Positions 47,110-58,194 of a stretch of 64,000 nucleotides of DNA are shown piece after piece (the stretch's first letter is position 1; each line of letters begins with the position of its first letter). The position numbers and the translations under genes are program-made. Source of the stretch: Nephrocerus scutellatus. Lineage: Eukaryota > Arthropoda > Insecta > Diptera > Pipunculidae. The DNA lies in NCBI GenBank assembly GCA_947095585.1, contig OX352762.1, positions 113,180,930 through 113,244,929 of the forward strand, in the 5' to 3' direction. The notes beneath the pieces are model-generated. The model saw nothing but the letters and a program-made list of their open reading frames with translations. It did not search any database and was not told where the DNA came from.

Positions 47110-48370
47110 GACTACAAATTTCAGGTAGGTGAGAAAAATTCAAACTCCAAGACCAGGTAGCTAGGTAGGTAGGTAGGTAGGTAGGTAGGTAGGTAGAGTG
47201 GCGGTCTCGCCGACTTGGCGAGGTCCTCAAATAGCGCGATATGTGCCGTTTTGCTTTCAAAGTCCTCAGGAGATCTAATGGAACGAAAAATGGTTGTGTA
47301 TAGTTATATCCAACCTGTAGCATTGATGCACGATATCAGATCGGTGATGCCGTACTCTAAAAGCTCCTTCAGGTCAGAAAAAAAGGGAATATGTACTCAG
47401 TTTGCGGAAACGGAGAGCCGCAAGTTCCGGACACTTGCAAAGAAAGTGAATGAGTTTCTTTCTCATTCACATCAAAGCAGCACATGCAAAAGTTATTTAA
47501 GGGATTCACAGTTTGGCTGCGTGGCTGATGCCCACCGGTCAGTAGCCCGTGGTTATGACAAACACTCTGGGAATATCTTTCCGGGATTTGGAGGTCAGCT
47601 CGGTGGATTTTTTTTTATTATAGGAAGGACACATTGCTCTCGACATGATAGAATTGGGCAAATCGCTCAACCTTAGCTGTGCTTTGGTAAAAAATACGTT
47701 CCCTAACGGATCTCAAAGTACAGCAGACTATCTCGGCACAATCCGTATCCAAATGGACGCCCTTCTTTCCCAGTACGTCAGGCTTTTTCATTTTTCAACG
47801 AGCTTAGAACTGTTGCATGTCGCAATAATGGCTTTAATATCGGATTGGCTCTCTACACATATGCCAACATTGCCCGCTATTGCGGTATTGTAAGATAGGG
47901 CCCTGCATGCGTCTCTTATGGCTAATATCGCCGCCTGGAAGATACTAGCAGAGTCAGGTAGCTTCAGGACCTTGGACGGTTAAGGTTTTCAAAGTAAACT
48001 CATGTACCGACTCCATTAGTATAGGTAAATAGGTTTACATCAAAAAAATCCACAGCTTTCGCGTACTTCCAACTTTCTTGAGTTGGAAACTCTACGGCAA
48101 AGCTAGGATTGAAGTGAAGTTTAGGTGTGCAGTAGTCAGTTGAAGATGATATCATGTCCTTCGGTAATAACTGCAGTATATTGCAGTGGCCGCATGGTTT
48201 GTTAGCAAACCACCCAGATTCACTGAGCCGGACTGCGCTGCACGCCGCAACGTATTTAATAAATAGGTCGGGAGGGACCCAGACCAAGTCTCCCAAAAGA
48301 GTGCTGTTGAGGCGCAAACTGACAGATGAAATTCGATCTTGGAAATTATTTTACAGATGAAAGAAATTCA
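47110..48370 (-). mobile_element. LINE-R: RNase H and C-terminal part of an I/LOA/R1-like LINE
   Basis: The minus strand shows a post-RT segment (YVAACSAVRLSESGWFANKP near 48240, TPKLHFNPSFAVEFPTQESW near 48120). The RNase H domain begins DFFDVNLFTYTNG near 48030, where families have a TDGS box. IFQAAILAIRDACRALSYNT and VGICVESQSDIKAI follow near 47930-47800, and the cysteine-rich tail includes HFLCKCPELAALRFRKL near 47430. Frameshifts and stops are frequent. The 3' end runs into a (CTAC)n tract. The protein differs clearly from LINE-Y, so this is a separate family. Confidence 0.8.
47153..47197 (+). repeat. (TAGG)n microsatellite
   Basis: About ten GGTA/TAGG units at the 3' end of LINE-R. 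On the LINE strand it reads (CTAC)n and may be the element's own tail. Confidence 0.9.
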
Positions 48371-48834
48371 ATTTGTTTTCCAGTGGATAGAATTATTTTG
48401 GGTAAATACCTGGCACCTAACGTATATGTGAGAACGGTAATTTGATGACTGGAAATTGATCACGAAGAAGCTTACTAATTTTTAGTAATTATCAGAATTT
48501 AAATTAAAGGTCTTGACTGTGCCATTTTAAATTTCTCAATAACATTTTGTTTTGCTAAAATTAAAAACGATTCTAAGGTATGTAGACAAGCGGACCAGAT
48601 AAATTGTAAATTGAGACCAGCTATTAATGTTTTAAAAGACAATTTTGGATATAGAAGAGGTGATAAAAAAGTTAATCTAGAAGCCTAACTTCTCGCCACC
48701 AACCGTTTCGTGCATGTAATAGTTTTGCACACAAAATATAAGGGAAGGAGCTACAATGTAAAGCCATATTCGAAATGCGTATTGTGAATCTTTCTCATGA
48801 CAGTTATTTCACTCAGATACGAGTATATGTCAGA
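48371..48834. other. Gene-free spacer
   Basis: Nothing recognised; one TACGAGTA octamer near 48818. Confidence 0.5.
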
Positions 48835-48945
48835 CATTCACGAGATGTGGGACGCTGAGAAATCTTTTTGGTGTTTTTCTGGGATTCGAACTTTTAACCT
48901 TCCGCTCAGTAGTCTAACGCAAAAACCATTTAAACCTTGGCGAGA
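48835..48945 (-). mobile_element. tRNA-derived SINE, copy 3
   Basis: On the minus strand a CCAAGGTTTAAATGGTTTTT head (degenerate box A) is followed by ACTACTGAGCGGAAGG and the box B AGTTCGAATCCCAG. The body CACCAAAAAGATTTCTCAGC and GTCCCACATCTCGTGAATG parallels the body of copy 1. It is more diverged than copies 1 and 2. Confidence 0.6.
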
Positions 48946-50041
48946 GGTGCTTTTTATTCTTTACGTCAAACGGCGACTAAATTGTGTAAGAATATTATAA
49001 TTCAAGTCATTCAAATCATAACTCGAAATTTGTGACTAATCCTCTTGGGAAGGACGACATTAAAACTACAGTAGAAGGACAGACTATTCATTAAAATGCT
49101 AGCCGTACTCTCATATAACGTTGTGGTTGTTAGCAATAGGTTGGTTGTTGGGTTTTTATAATACAGCAAGGGCAGAGTAAATAAAACTCAGTTTGTGCCA
49201 CTAATTGAAGCGCTTTGTAGTATTATCTACAATATTCTATATGAAGATAACGCACAGATAGTATGTGTGTGTAACGTTTAAATATTATGTACTGTGTGGA
49301 AAGACATCTCCTATAAGATTCAAGGATACAATGTATAGCGAAAAATCGAGGTTTTTTCGTTTGTTTTTGTTCGCCTTATTTTCATTTTTCCTTTTCATTT
49401 CCACATATGCGCAAGTGTCAATGTTACACACAAAAAGGACTAACAACGAGACGGGGTTAAAAGCAATTAAGGTTTACCGGAATTTTTGCTCTTCTTTGCT
49501 GGGATTTTCCCGAAAATGTTAAGCGTCGTACCAGCTCATTGTCTTCTTCATCGCTGTCGCCCTACAGCATCACTTCACTTCTTTCGACCTCTTACAGAGG
49601 CAATGGGAGCTTACGAAACTTGTGTTCCTCTAACTCCAACCTATCTCCGAACGAATGTTGTATGCATTGTATACGTCTGTCTTAAGCAGCGATTCCCATC
49701 TTAAGGAGTTTTCTATTGTGCTGTCATGCTACAAAGCTTCCCCTCAATCGCAAATTTCAGACTCCAGCCCGCGAGCCTTTTCATTCGCATATTCGTTTTA
49801 TTTGTTTTGCGTAAAACGCTCTTGCACTTATTTCAGATGTTTATTCCTTCTGTAAGGATTCTAAAAGGACTGTACAGGAGTTGGCGTTAGTTAGTCTCTC
49901 GGATATAATTTTCTATTTGTTCAACATAACAACTGAACTGTATTTCTCTGAGTGTTTTGGTTGGTGCTCATATTATTCTTGATGGAGACTTTTGTTTCCA
50001 CATACATTCGTGTATTTATATGCACGACTACAAAAATAAAA

Positions 50042-50045
<4 letters not shown>

Positions 50046-50103
<58 letters not shown>
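50046..50103. repeat. (TA)n microsatellite
   Basis: About 28 uninterrupted TA units. The length is likely polymorphic. Confidence 0.95.
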
Positions 50104-50105
<2 letters not shown>

Positions 50106-51403
50106 ATCCCTAAACTCGGGGGAGAAGTGATAGTGAATGCTTTATGTAGCGTGATGAAGCGAAGCTTTATATCCTTTTAGTTTCGTTTGTATTTTGTATT
50201 TTCTCATGATTTCCATCGCTAATCGAATATCAAACCAAGCACGAAGACTGAAATGCACAGTGGAGAAGTAGCGAAAAAACACACGCTTAAAACTGTATAC
50301 GGTTCATGCAGTGTTGCAGAGAGAAGATTGCTATTTTTTTATCCCTAAATAAATCTTATACCAAAACATTATACTTAATTCAATGTTTTCTTAGATCTGG
50401 AATAATAAAACTGTCAGGTTAAAAGCATGGGGCATATCTCGATTTGCTGTTTTGTTTTTGGTTCAAGATAAGCTTAAAGTGCACAAGTTTAGTCGCTATG
50501 CTATGCCTTTTTATGTCGTAAAGTGCGAACTTTTTGCTTATTTTTTTATCAGCAATGCCTCAAATTTCTGGTCCACTGTGCACCAGCAAGCTTCCGACAT
50601 AGCAAAAACAATAAACCAGGATAATTGTTGGTTTACTTCATATACACATATGTTTACACATAAATATACCAACATACATGCATAACATGTTTAGAACGTT
50701 TTTTGGTTGTGGATTATTAACGAAAATGTTATGTACGACAGATATATTTGAATGCCTTGAAGCAATATTGTTTATCTTGGTGATGATATGGAGTGGAGAT
50801 AGTGAGGAAGTCCGCTTGGTTATTAGGAATTTTTTAGTTTTTCTTGTTTTCTTCTGAAACGAAAGTAGAATATCCAAAGCCAACGAAAAAAACATTAACA
50901 ATTCTTATTTAAGTTTGTAAATGTATATCGGATATCCCTGTTATGTCAGATTGGTGAGTTGGTGGTTTGGATAGGTCTTCTTTAGCTCATTTGTAAACAA
51001 TGTTGTTACAATATTTTATTGGTATTTAATTGCTAATCGTTTGGAAAATCTAGCATTTCAAATTACTTAAACTTGATTCGTTGATTTAAAGTGGAAAACA
51101 TATTTTAGAAAGATAAAACTTTGCGCCATAGCGACGCTATCTTTTTTTCCTCTCATCCGGAGGAACAAACTACATTCGAGATTCTAAAACGAATCGTTTT
51201 CGTGATGAGGAGAATTACATTTTGGTAATTTGTTTTTAACTTTAGCTCTGGACGCTTTGTAAGTAAATGTTCAAATTGCTCTATTTTGTGTCTTCCAAAA
51301 AGAAAGAGGTAATTTATATTTATTTACACATATTTTAATGTAAATATGTTCTGATCACTGTCCGTAGAAAACCGAAGGTAAATCAAGGCAAGCAAATGGG
51401 ACC

Positions 51404-51431
51404 TCTATATATATATATATATATATATATC
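51404..51431. repeat. (TA)n microsatellite, short
   Basis: About 13 uninterrupted TA units, just upstream of the RTE-2 relic. Confidence 0.9.
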
Positions 51432-51489
51432 TGCGTTCAATTTTCAAATCTTATGAGCTAGCAAGATGTTGAAAAAGTAAGCTCGTCTT

Positions 51490-52760
51490 GTCTTCTTCTT
51501 TCTTTATGTCCTATATACCCTTGTGGGTCCTAGGGCCTCTACTACACCTGCAGCTTTAGCTCTCTCCAACTCTTCGCCAATTGCCGTAACTCCTCATCAC
51601 CTGTTCTGCGCCAGGTATTTTTCGGACGACCCGTTCTTCTACCATCCTGAGATAACGGATTCTATTGCATTACTTAGTTTGCTATGGAGCTGTCGCATTT
51701 TCGGAGTGTATTACCAATCCACTGTGCCTCTTGGTTCCTGACCCGTTCTTTGGTAAAGATGTTCGTAAGTGACACAGTTAGGACAGAAAACTATTAAGAT
51801 GTTCCGTAGGCACCTACTTGGGAACGTTTGTAATCTTTTTGTGATAGTAGCGGTCACCTTCCAAGTGCTTCACAGATTCAACATTTGAACGGAACAGTCG
51901 CAACTTGGTGTTTAAGCTGATCGCATTGCTTCGCCATATCATAGAAATCATTCCAAACACTGATTTGGCTTTGCCGATTCGGTTGACAATGTCCGTATTA
52001 ATCTTCAAACCTGCAACATTTTCCTACCTTTCCACATTCGTTGTCATTTGGTGCAGCTCCATAATCCTGTGTGACAGTAAACAAACGTCGTCGTAAAGAA
52101 GCGTAGTACAGATGTTTGAGTTGAGATGTAAGAGTCCAACGAATTCCTCCGTTTCCAGTAGATAAAGCTGCGCGATGCACATCGCTAATCACAAACAAAA
52201 AAAGAGTTTCGGCGATAGAATGTCGTACCCCACTTAAGATCTCGAATTCCTCTGACAGCTTTCCTCTATGCAGAACATGACATTTAGAGCCATCATAGGT
52301 TGCTTTAATAATAGCTATTAGTTTATCGGGTATACCTCTCCTGCGCAAGACGAGCCAGATAATCTGTCTGTGGACACTGTCAAACGCCTTCTTAAAATCG
52401 ATGGACAGCACTTGCAGTGGTGACCGGAATTCAACGCACTGTTCAGTAATGATCCGCAGGGTGTTTATGTGGTCACGCAGGAGGATCCAGTGCGGAAACT
52501 AGCTTGTTCGCATCTCCTGGATTGCTGTTATGTCAGCCTTATATACAGACAGGTTATCGGCCAGCTGCTGTGCAGCTCGAGCTCTATACAGTGAGCATAC
52601 GTTCCATGAGAAAATTCTTAAATCGTTTAGCCGTTTACGTTGCCTTCGTCATCGTCATTCATCAGTGTATCAAAGGCTGATTTTGTATTCCAAGGCTGAT
52701 TTTGGGTTCTGTAAAAATATTTTTTCCCGGCGAGGTTAATGGTCTCGCGCTAACCTCACG
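51490..52760 (-). mobile_element. RTE-2 relic: endonuclease start joined to RT
   Basis: Minus-strand order: the opening of an RTE-type endonuclease (FSWNVCSLYRARAAQQLAD, then ADITAIQEMR near 52620-52510), directly followed by RT text (ILLRDHINTLRIITEQCVEF near 52490-52430, LSIDFKKAFDSVHRQIIW near 52400, GIPDKLIAIIKATYDGSKCH, FEILSGVRH near 52230). Degraded palm text then lacks the YADD box (YYASLRRRL). After that come DIVNRIGKAKSVFGMIS near 51990, LRLFRSNV, and the C-terminal TWRRTGDEELRQLAKSWREL near 51600. Most of the endonuclease is deleted. The protein is distinct from RTE-1. Stops and frameshifts are present. Confidence 0.85.
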
Positions 52761-55625
52761 TTGAAGGGACTATCAGGGACCGATCGTTCAGCTTTTCTTG
52801 TATGGGATGAAAATTACCGGCGGCCACCATGTGGAGGTTTGATCGCCTTCCAACCAGTCAGAGATAGTTTCGGCCACTTGCAATTCTGATGCATTTTGTG
52901 TTATTCCCCCTATTCTGACGCCTTGGAATCGATTGCTTTATCTTATTATAGGTTCATCAAAATGACGTCCATCTGGTGCACTGTGCAGACTCAATATGTA
53001 TTCATCTGTTACAGTGGCAACAGAAAATCTATTTATAAGCTTTATTCCTTTAAAGAGGACTAAAAGAAAAATGGTCCCTTTTGATTTCTCCAGCCTCTCC
53101 TCGAGCTGTTTTAAGCTTGTAGTGGTGCACTTTCTCCATCTTCTCACCAAAGTACCAGTATCTAGAGTAAAATCTCATGGTTTTCCACTAACAAGCCATT
53201 AAATACTAAACTGTTGCTGTCCTTACTAAGTTTTGTCTTATCTACTTTGAATCTGGGTGGGACATTTTGTTCTCCTAATCAACCTTTGACATGCAAAGCT
53301 GGTCCCCATCTAACAACATTCCCGGCCTGTCTTATCGTGTATTCAGTGCATTTCTGCTATTGGGCTAATACTAATCTGTTTGCTATCTATTACAAGGAAG
53401 AGGATGATATCTTACAGCACCAAAGCCAAACCAAACAGTGTATCAGTCTCATCAGAATTTTTATTAATTCCCGAATGAACACAGTGCAAGCCAGTCTACG
53501 GCAGATACGAATGAATATTTACCGGGAAATTAATTTTATTTAGGATGACTTCAATGCAGTAAAGAAAATTTCAATTATTCCTTAATACATCAGTTATGCG
53601 ATGTTCTTAAAATAACTTCTAAAAGAAAAACTCAAAGGAGACTACCAAATTACGTAGTGTCAAGCTATTACCAAATAAAAGAGCAATCTCAAAATTATTT
53701 CGAAGCATCAAAGCTGCTGAGAGAAATAATTGGATCATTTTTACCGCATCAATCATTTCCCATCAAATACACAAACAGATGTGTCCTTTTGAAATTTCCA
53801 AGTAGGCGCACGTACAAAATGGCGGAAAAAACTGATTTATAATGAAAAGTTCAAAGTCATTCGAATTGGAATTTAGAAAATATAAAATATAATTTTTTTT
53901 TAGCATAGTTGGACAGACAACTTCTCAATTTAAAGAAAACAGGACGAGCTCACATTAGACGCCTTCGCGTTCACTAAATGGTTGTGAATTATTTTTGCTA
54001 AAGCCACAGTGAGACAAGCAAGGTTGCAAAAATATAGAGCCAGCTCCAGTTTGTCCACCTAATTAACATACGACGATGTTGGAAAAGAACTTCATGTCGC
54101 TGATGAAAGTGGCGTTGAAATACATATCACAGCACATATACACACACACACAGTACTCACACAGAACGGACGAAAAACTTAAAACTAATTTGCAGTCGAC
54201 CTTTTTTTAGCTAAAGAATCCTATATACGACTATATTTGAACATTTACATATAAGAGGTGCCGGTAGATACGATGATATCTAGAAGATGAAAAATCCTTG
54301 AACTAATATTGAATACACTTGTGTTTGTTTGTGAATATATGGGAGTGTGTGCGCATTTTACACTCATCTGGAGCGGAGCACTTTTTCGTCTTTGCTGGCC
54401 AACTCGTTCGTTCGTCCATCCATCCCGACGACGTCCCTGTTCCACATAGAGAATTTTTAATTTTTTTTTGCAGCAGGATTCTCGCTTTTCACTAAAACAT
54501 AAATTCATATCATTTTGCGACGTGATTAGAGAATGTAATTTTACTCGCTGCCTAATGAAATTATGCAAGACAAGCTGCACGTCTGTCCGTTCTAATTGCA
54601 GCAAAACTTAAAAATCAAAGAGAATGCTAATGGTGCTGCAAAGTGCAACAACATTTTTATGCACAATTTTCAAATTTTATTTCGTAATTTAGCTCGATGT
54701 ACTATACAACTTCAACAACTCATGACAAAAATGGTGATGCTTTTTACTAATAATGACTTGGAACATCTAGCAAAAAATATTTCTGTAAAATTTCACTGAC
54801 CAGCAGCTCAATTATCGATATAAAAAAAAAAGGAAAAAATGTCCTGCAACATCGAGGAAACTTTGTAGCAAATTTTTAACGTGTAATTCTGTTATTTTTT
54901 ATTTTTTTTATTGTCATTATCCATCAGTGTAAAATGTGTCTGCATTTTGTTAGGATTTCCCAGAAGAACCGAATGAACAGTTCATTTAACACTGATGCGG
55001 GCTTACTGCCGCCTGTCACTCCTGAATCCGCTGAAAGGAACTACTGATGGCGGAATTATGACGGAATTGAGACGGGAATAATTTCCCTCATTTATTCGAA
55101 AAAATAAAATGGAATTATAGAGGATTATGCTGCAGGATTGCTGGTAGATTCTTTATTCAATGGACAGGACATTAAAAAGCTTTTGATAGGGATCTTTTTT
55201 CCAAATAAGCATTTTTATGGCGAATGCAATAGACAGAGCGGTATGAATGTGTGGTGTGGTCTTTTTATCGCGGTTGCCTAATTGAGCGGAACTTTTCTAA
55301 CAAATTCTAAAATTGACAAAGGGAATTATTATGCATCGCGATTTTATGTAGCGGCAATGTGATAATACAAAATGTCCAGACAACTCTAATTGGTAGGTGG
55401 ATTGATAGGGCAGATTATTTATTTAAATTTTAAACGAGACAAAGAAAGGTGTTACCTTTTTCTCTCTCTAATTGTTGTATACCTAGGTATATAGAGGGTT
55501 GAATATATTCGATAAATCGACATAACTATAGCACCCAGACTATGTTCTCCTAGATATGACAATTGTTGAAACCTTTAGCTATTATTATTCTCTTTTTCCA
55601 GATAAAATTAAGATAAGAATAAAAG
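52761..55625. other. Gene-free tract
   Basis: 52761-52900 may still be RTE-2 5' UTR. The remainder has no recognised repeat. It holds a short (CA)n near 54139-54151, and open frames up to about 119 codons without domains. Confidence 0.45.
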
Positions 55626-56140
55626 TTGTAAAATTAGTTACTTATGGCCAGCTTACTAAGGAACTGGAGGCTCCGCTGACCGACAATAGCGATATAGTGC
55701 CACCACTAAGCATATATACAAAAGTAAGCAGAGCAACAAGTCGGCTTAAAAATATTAAGCCATCGGGATAAGATGACATTCCAGCCGAGCTGATTTAGAA
55801 GCATTTTATTGCCAAGAAACGATGTCAGAAGGCTAGAGAAGATTCATACTAACCCAATATATATTAAAGGAAATATCAAGACAAGATAGCCCCTTACACT
55901 AAAGGGTTTTATTAGCCCATTACAACAACAACTGATCATATTTTTACCCTTAGTAGGCGATGAATACATTTGTAGAGTTTCAAAACTCACTACACCATAT
56001 GCTTTTAAACTTAAAGCCTCCTATCATAGAACACCCAGCTTAGAACCTTATAAGGTCATGAGAAAAGTCGGAATTCCAAATAAAATGACTCAGTGAACAA
56101 TATTGTAAGCCAAGTAAAGATATCTGTATCACTATGAACT
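55626..56140 (+). mobile_element. RTE-1 RT fragment, plus strand
   Basis: GQLTKELEAPLTDNSDIVPP and then KVSRATSRLKNIKPSG near 55640-55770 correspond to NGQLTEELEAIPHL and SRAINRLKNNKAPGSDG in 44125-45900. DDIPAELI follows a stop. After an unrelated or scrambled stretch (55800-55960), RT middle text resumes near 55975 (CRVSKLTTPYAF-like, then KVMRKVGIPNKMTQ). It is old and heavily broken. Confidence 0.7.
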
Positions 56141-56189
56141 ATGAACTTGATTATTCGACTGTTCTGAGTCCTCTTCTACCCGATGCTTG

Positions 56190-57377
56190 ATAGGCTCCGA
56201 GGGGGAGGACAGCCAAGACACAACAGCGGGATAGTCAAGCCTATACTAGAAAGATGACCAGAACGCCAAGAGTTTAGGGATACTGCAAACATCGACACTT
56301 TTAAGGCCAGCGTTATTCGTTTAATTTCGGCTACAGTTTGCTCTAAAAAGTTTCCATGCGTTTTAGCGTTTCCATGACCTTGGAAAGAGTGGATGTAAGT
56401 GCTATGGGTCGGTACGAAGAAGGAGACGACGACTTGCCTTATTTGGGTATGGGCTGGACAAAGGCAGTTTTCCAACTTCGCGGGAAGAGTCCAGAAGAAT
56501 AGGATAGATGGAAAAGCTTACTCAATGGCAATGGCAGCTTGGAAGAACACCACTTAAAAACTAATGGGGAAATACCATCTGGCCCAGCGGATTTGTGAGT
56601 GTTGAGAGTACGAATGAAGAACGGTCGCATAGAGTGTTCAATACTCGGAGGTGCAGGCGGCAGCAATGAACAATCTGGAAGCGTGGAGCTAGGCGCAGAA
56701 AACAGATCTGCTTTGTCTTTAGAGTTGACAGCTGGAGTGTCATTATAAATGAGCGTAGGAATCGTCGACGAGGCTGTATTTTTGATTCTTTGGGACATTG
56801 TAGTAGTTTTTGCCTCAGTTATTGCTCGTAGGCGAATTTGACTAGCCCAAGATGGGTATTGCAATCATTTCTGGCTCGTTTCAAATTTGTTCGATTTTGT
56901 AAAACCGAGGGCATAGCTCCCTAATCCTAGAAGCCTTTTAACAGCTAGAGTCATAACATCCATACACCTTTGGTTTGACATACTTATCCCTGGAGGGGAT
57001 AAAAGCTCTCATACCAATAAGGATTATGTTTGTGATTGCATCAGTGGCGGCATCCACGTTGCTATTTTGTTAAGGCCGTCCTAATTGGCTTTCTTGTATT
57101 GCCATACTATTTTTTTTTGAGTTTTTTCTCTAACTGCGCAGTTTATTAACGAAACGAAAACGAAATTAGCTGATGCAACACAATGGTCTGAAGAGCCTAG
57201 AGGCGATAATAGGTACATTGACTGAGCAATTATTAGGACGAGAGGTAGGTAACAAGTTAAGGGTGTTTGCAATGTCAGGTATTCTTGTAGGCTCATTTAC
57301 AAGCTGTGTAAGATGATTAAACTCAGCGAATATCTCAACACACCATCCTTTGGGTTGTGAGGAACAAAATTCTTGTG
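56190..57377 (-). mobile_element. LINE-X relic: endonuclease C-terminus, linker and RT start
   Basis: From 57377 downward on the minus strand comes endonuclease text VEIFAEFNHLTQLVNEPTRI and PDIANTLNLLPTSRP near 57340-57250, then LLSPLGSSDHCV near 57200. The linker and pre-RT region follow (ITEAKTTTMSQRIKNTASST near 56830-56760, KDKADLFSAPSSTLPDC). The RT entry is NTHKSAGPDGISPLVFKWCS near 56600-56540, then YSSGLFPRSWKTAFVQPIPK near 56490. The RT palm is missing. At 57377 the LINE text stops at the 9-mer ATTCTTGTG, where the left arm of the Foldback-like structure begins. Confidence 0.85.
57369..57377 (+). repeat. Candidate 9-bp target duplication, left
   Basis: ATTCTTGTG recurs at 61483-61491, immediately outside the right arm. 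Drosophila Foldback elements make 9-bp duplications. The left arm's outer 35 bases after this site are not matched on the right, so this remains a candidate. Confidence 0.45.
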
Positions 57378-58190
57378 GCCAAATTTTGTTCACACAAAAC
57401 ATGCCGTATACTTTTTTCCCAAATTCTGGTGCACCCTGTACCCACGCAGTGCAGCCAACAAATGCATATAAAAGTAAAATAGCCAAAACAACATCACGCC
57501 ACCGGTTTGGCCAATCACAGCGCAGCACGTGACTTGATTTTGCAACGCAAAATGCGAGCACGCAGGCGATCGCTCTCTTAGTTTCTTCTAGGCTTCGGAC
57601 AGGATCACACCTCGTACCTCGCATACTGCTACCAACGTTATCTGTGCTTTTTCTCTTCCGACGTCGTCGTATCCATCGTCGTACGACCTGTGCTTTTTCT
57701 CTGCCGACGTCACCGTATCGACGCTCGTCTCAGGCTAACGCATAGCTCATGATTCTTGCTTGTCTCCGGCTCACGCCCACAAGTCGCTCAGGACTTACGC
57801 TCGTCTCCGGCTCAAGCCCACGAATCGTTGAGGGTCTACACTCGTCTCAGGTTCACGCTCACGCATCGCTCAGAATTCTTGCTTGTCTCAGGTTTACGCT
57901 TACGCATCGCTCAGGATTTATGCTTGTCTCAGGCTCACGCCCACAAGTCGCTCCTGATTGACGCTCGTCCCAAGCTCATGCTTACGCATCGCTGAGGATT
58001 CTCGCTTGTCTCAGGCTCACGCCCACAAGTCACTCAGGACCTAAGCTCGTCTCAGGTTCACGCTCACGCAACGTTCAGGATTCTTGCTTATCTCAGGCTT
58101 ACGCTTACGCATTGCCTAGGGCGGACGCTCATCTCAGGCCCACGCTCACGCATCGCTCAGCATGCTTGCTTGTCCCAGGCTGAGTTTACC
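57378..58190 (+). mobile_element. Left arm of a Foldback-like inverted structure
   Basis: From outside inward the arm begins with a 35-base extension and then the shared terminus AAATTCTGGTGCACCCTGTA with CGCAGTGCAGCCAACAAAT (57413 to about 57460). About 190 bases without obvious repeats follow. Two units of about 56 bp containing TGTGCTTTTTCTCTxCCGACGTC lie near 57640-57721. A minisatellite of 41-bp units spans 57723-58190. The same order, inverted, occurs at 60565-61482. The arm interrupts or abuts LINE-X endonuclease sequence on both sides. No transposase frame is present; long frames through the array are repeat text. Confidence 0.7.
57723..58190 (+). repeat. 41-bp minisatellite array
   Basis: The unit start GCTYGTCTC recurs at 57723, 57758, 57799, 57840, 57881, 57922, 57963, 58004, 58045, 58086, 58127 and 58168. 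After the first interval (35 bp), every spacing is exactly 41 bp. The unit reads roughly GCTTGTCTCAGGCTCACGCT, CACGCATCGCTCAGGATTCTT. Units differ by scattered substitutions but hardly any indels. Confidence 0.95.
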
Positions 58191-58194
58191 CCGG

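Larger units (their letters stand above)
48946..51489. other. Gene-free tract with TA microsatellites
   Basis: No coding or transposon evidence apart from the simple repeats listed separately. Confidence 0.5.

Noticed and set aside
47215..47893. Plus-strand open frames of 153 and 82 codons
   Set aside because: They are antisense to the RNase H region of LINE-R.
52938..53202. Charged minus-strand open frame (EERLEKSKG)
   Set aside because: Short, with no second supporting exon or homologous copy in the window.
57749..57995. Two overlapping open frames of 70-79 codons
   Set aside because: Both are translations of the 41-bp minisatellite; the frame stays open because the repeat lacks stops.
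57723..58190. CRISPR-like array
   Set aside because: The units are contiguous, without unique spacers, and the genome is clearly eukaryotic.
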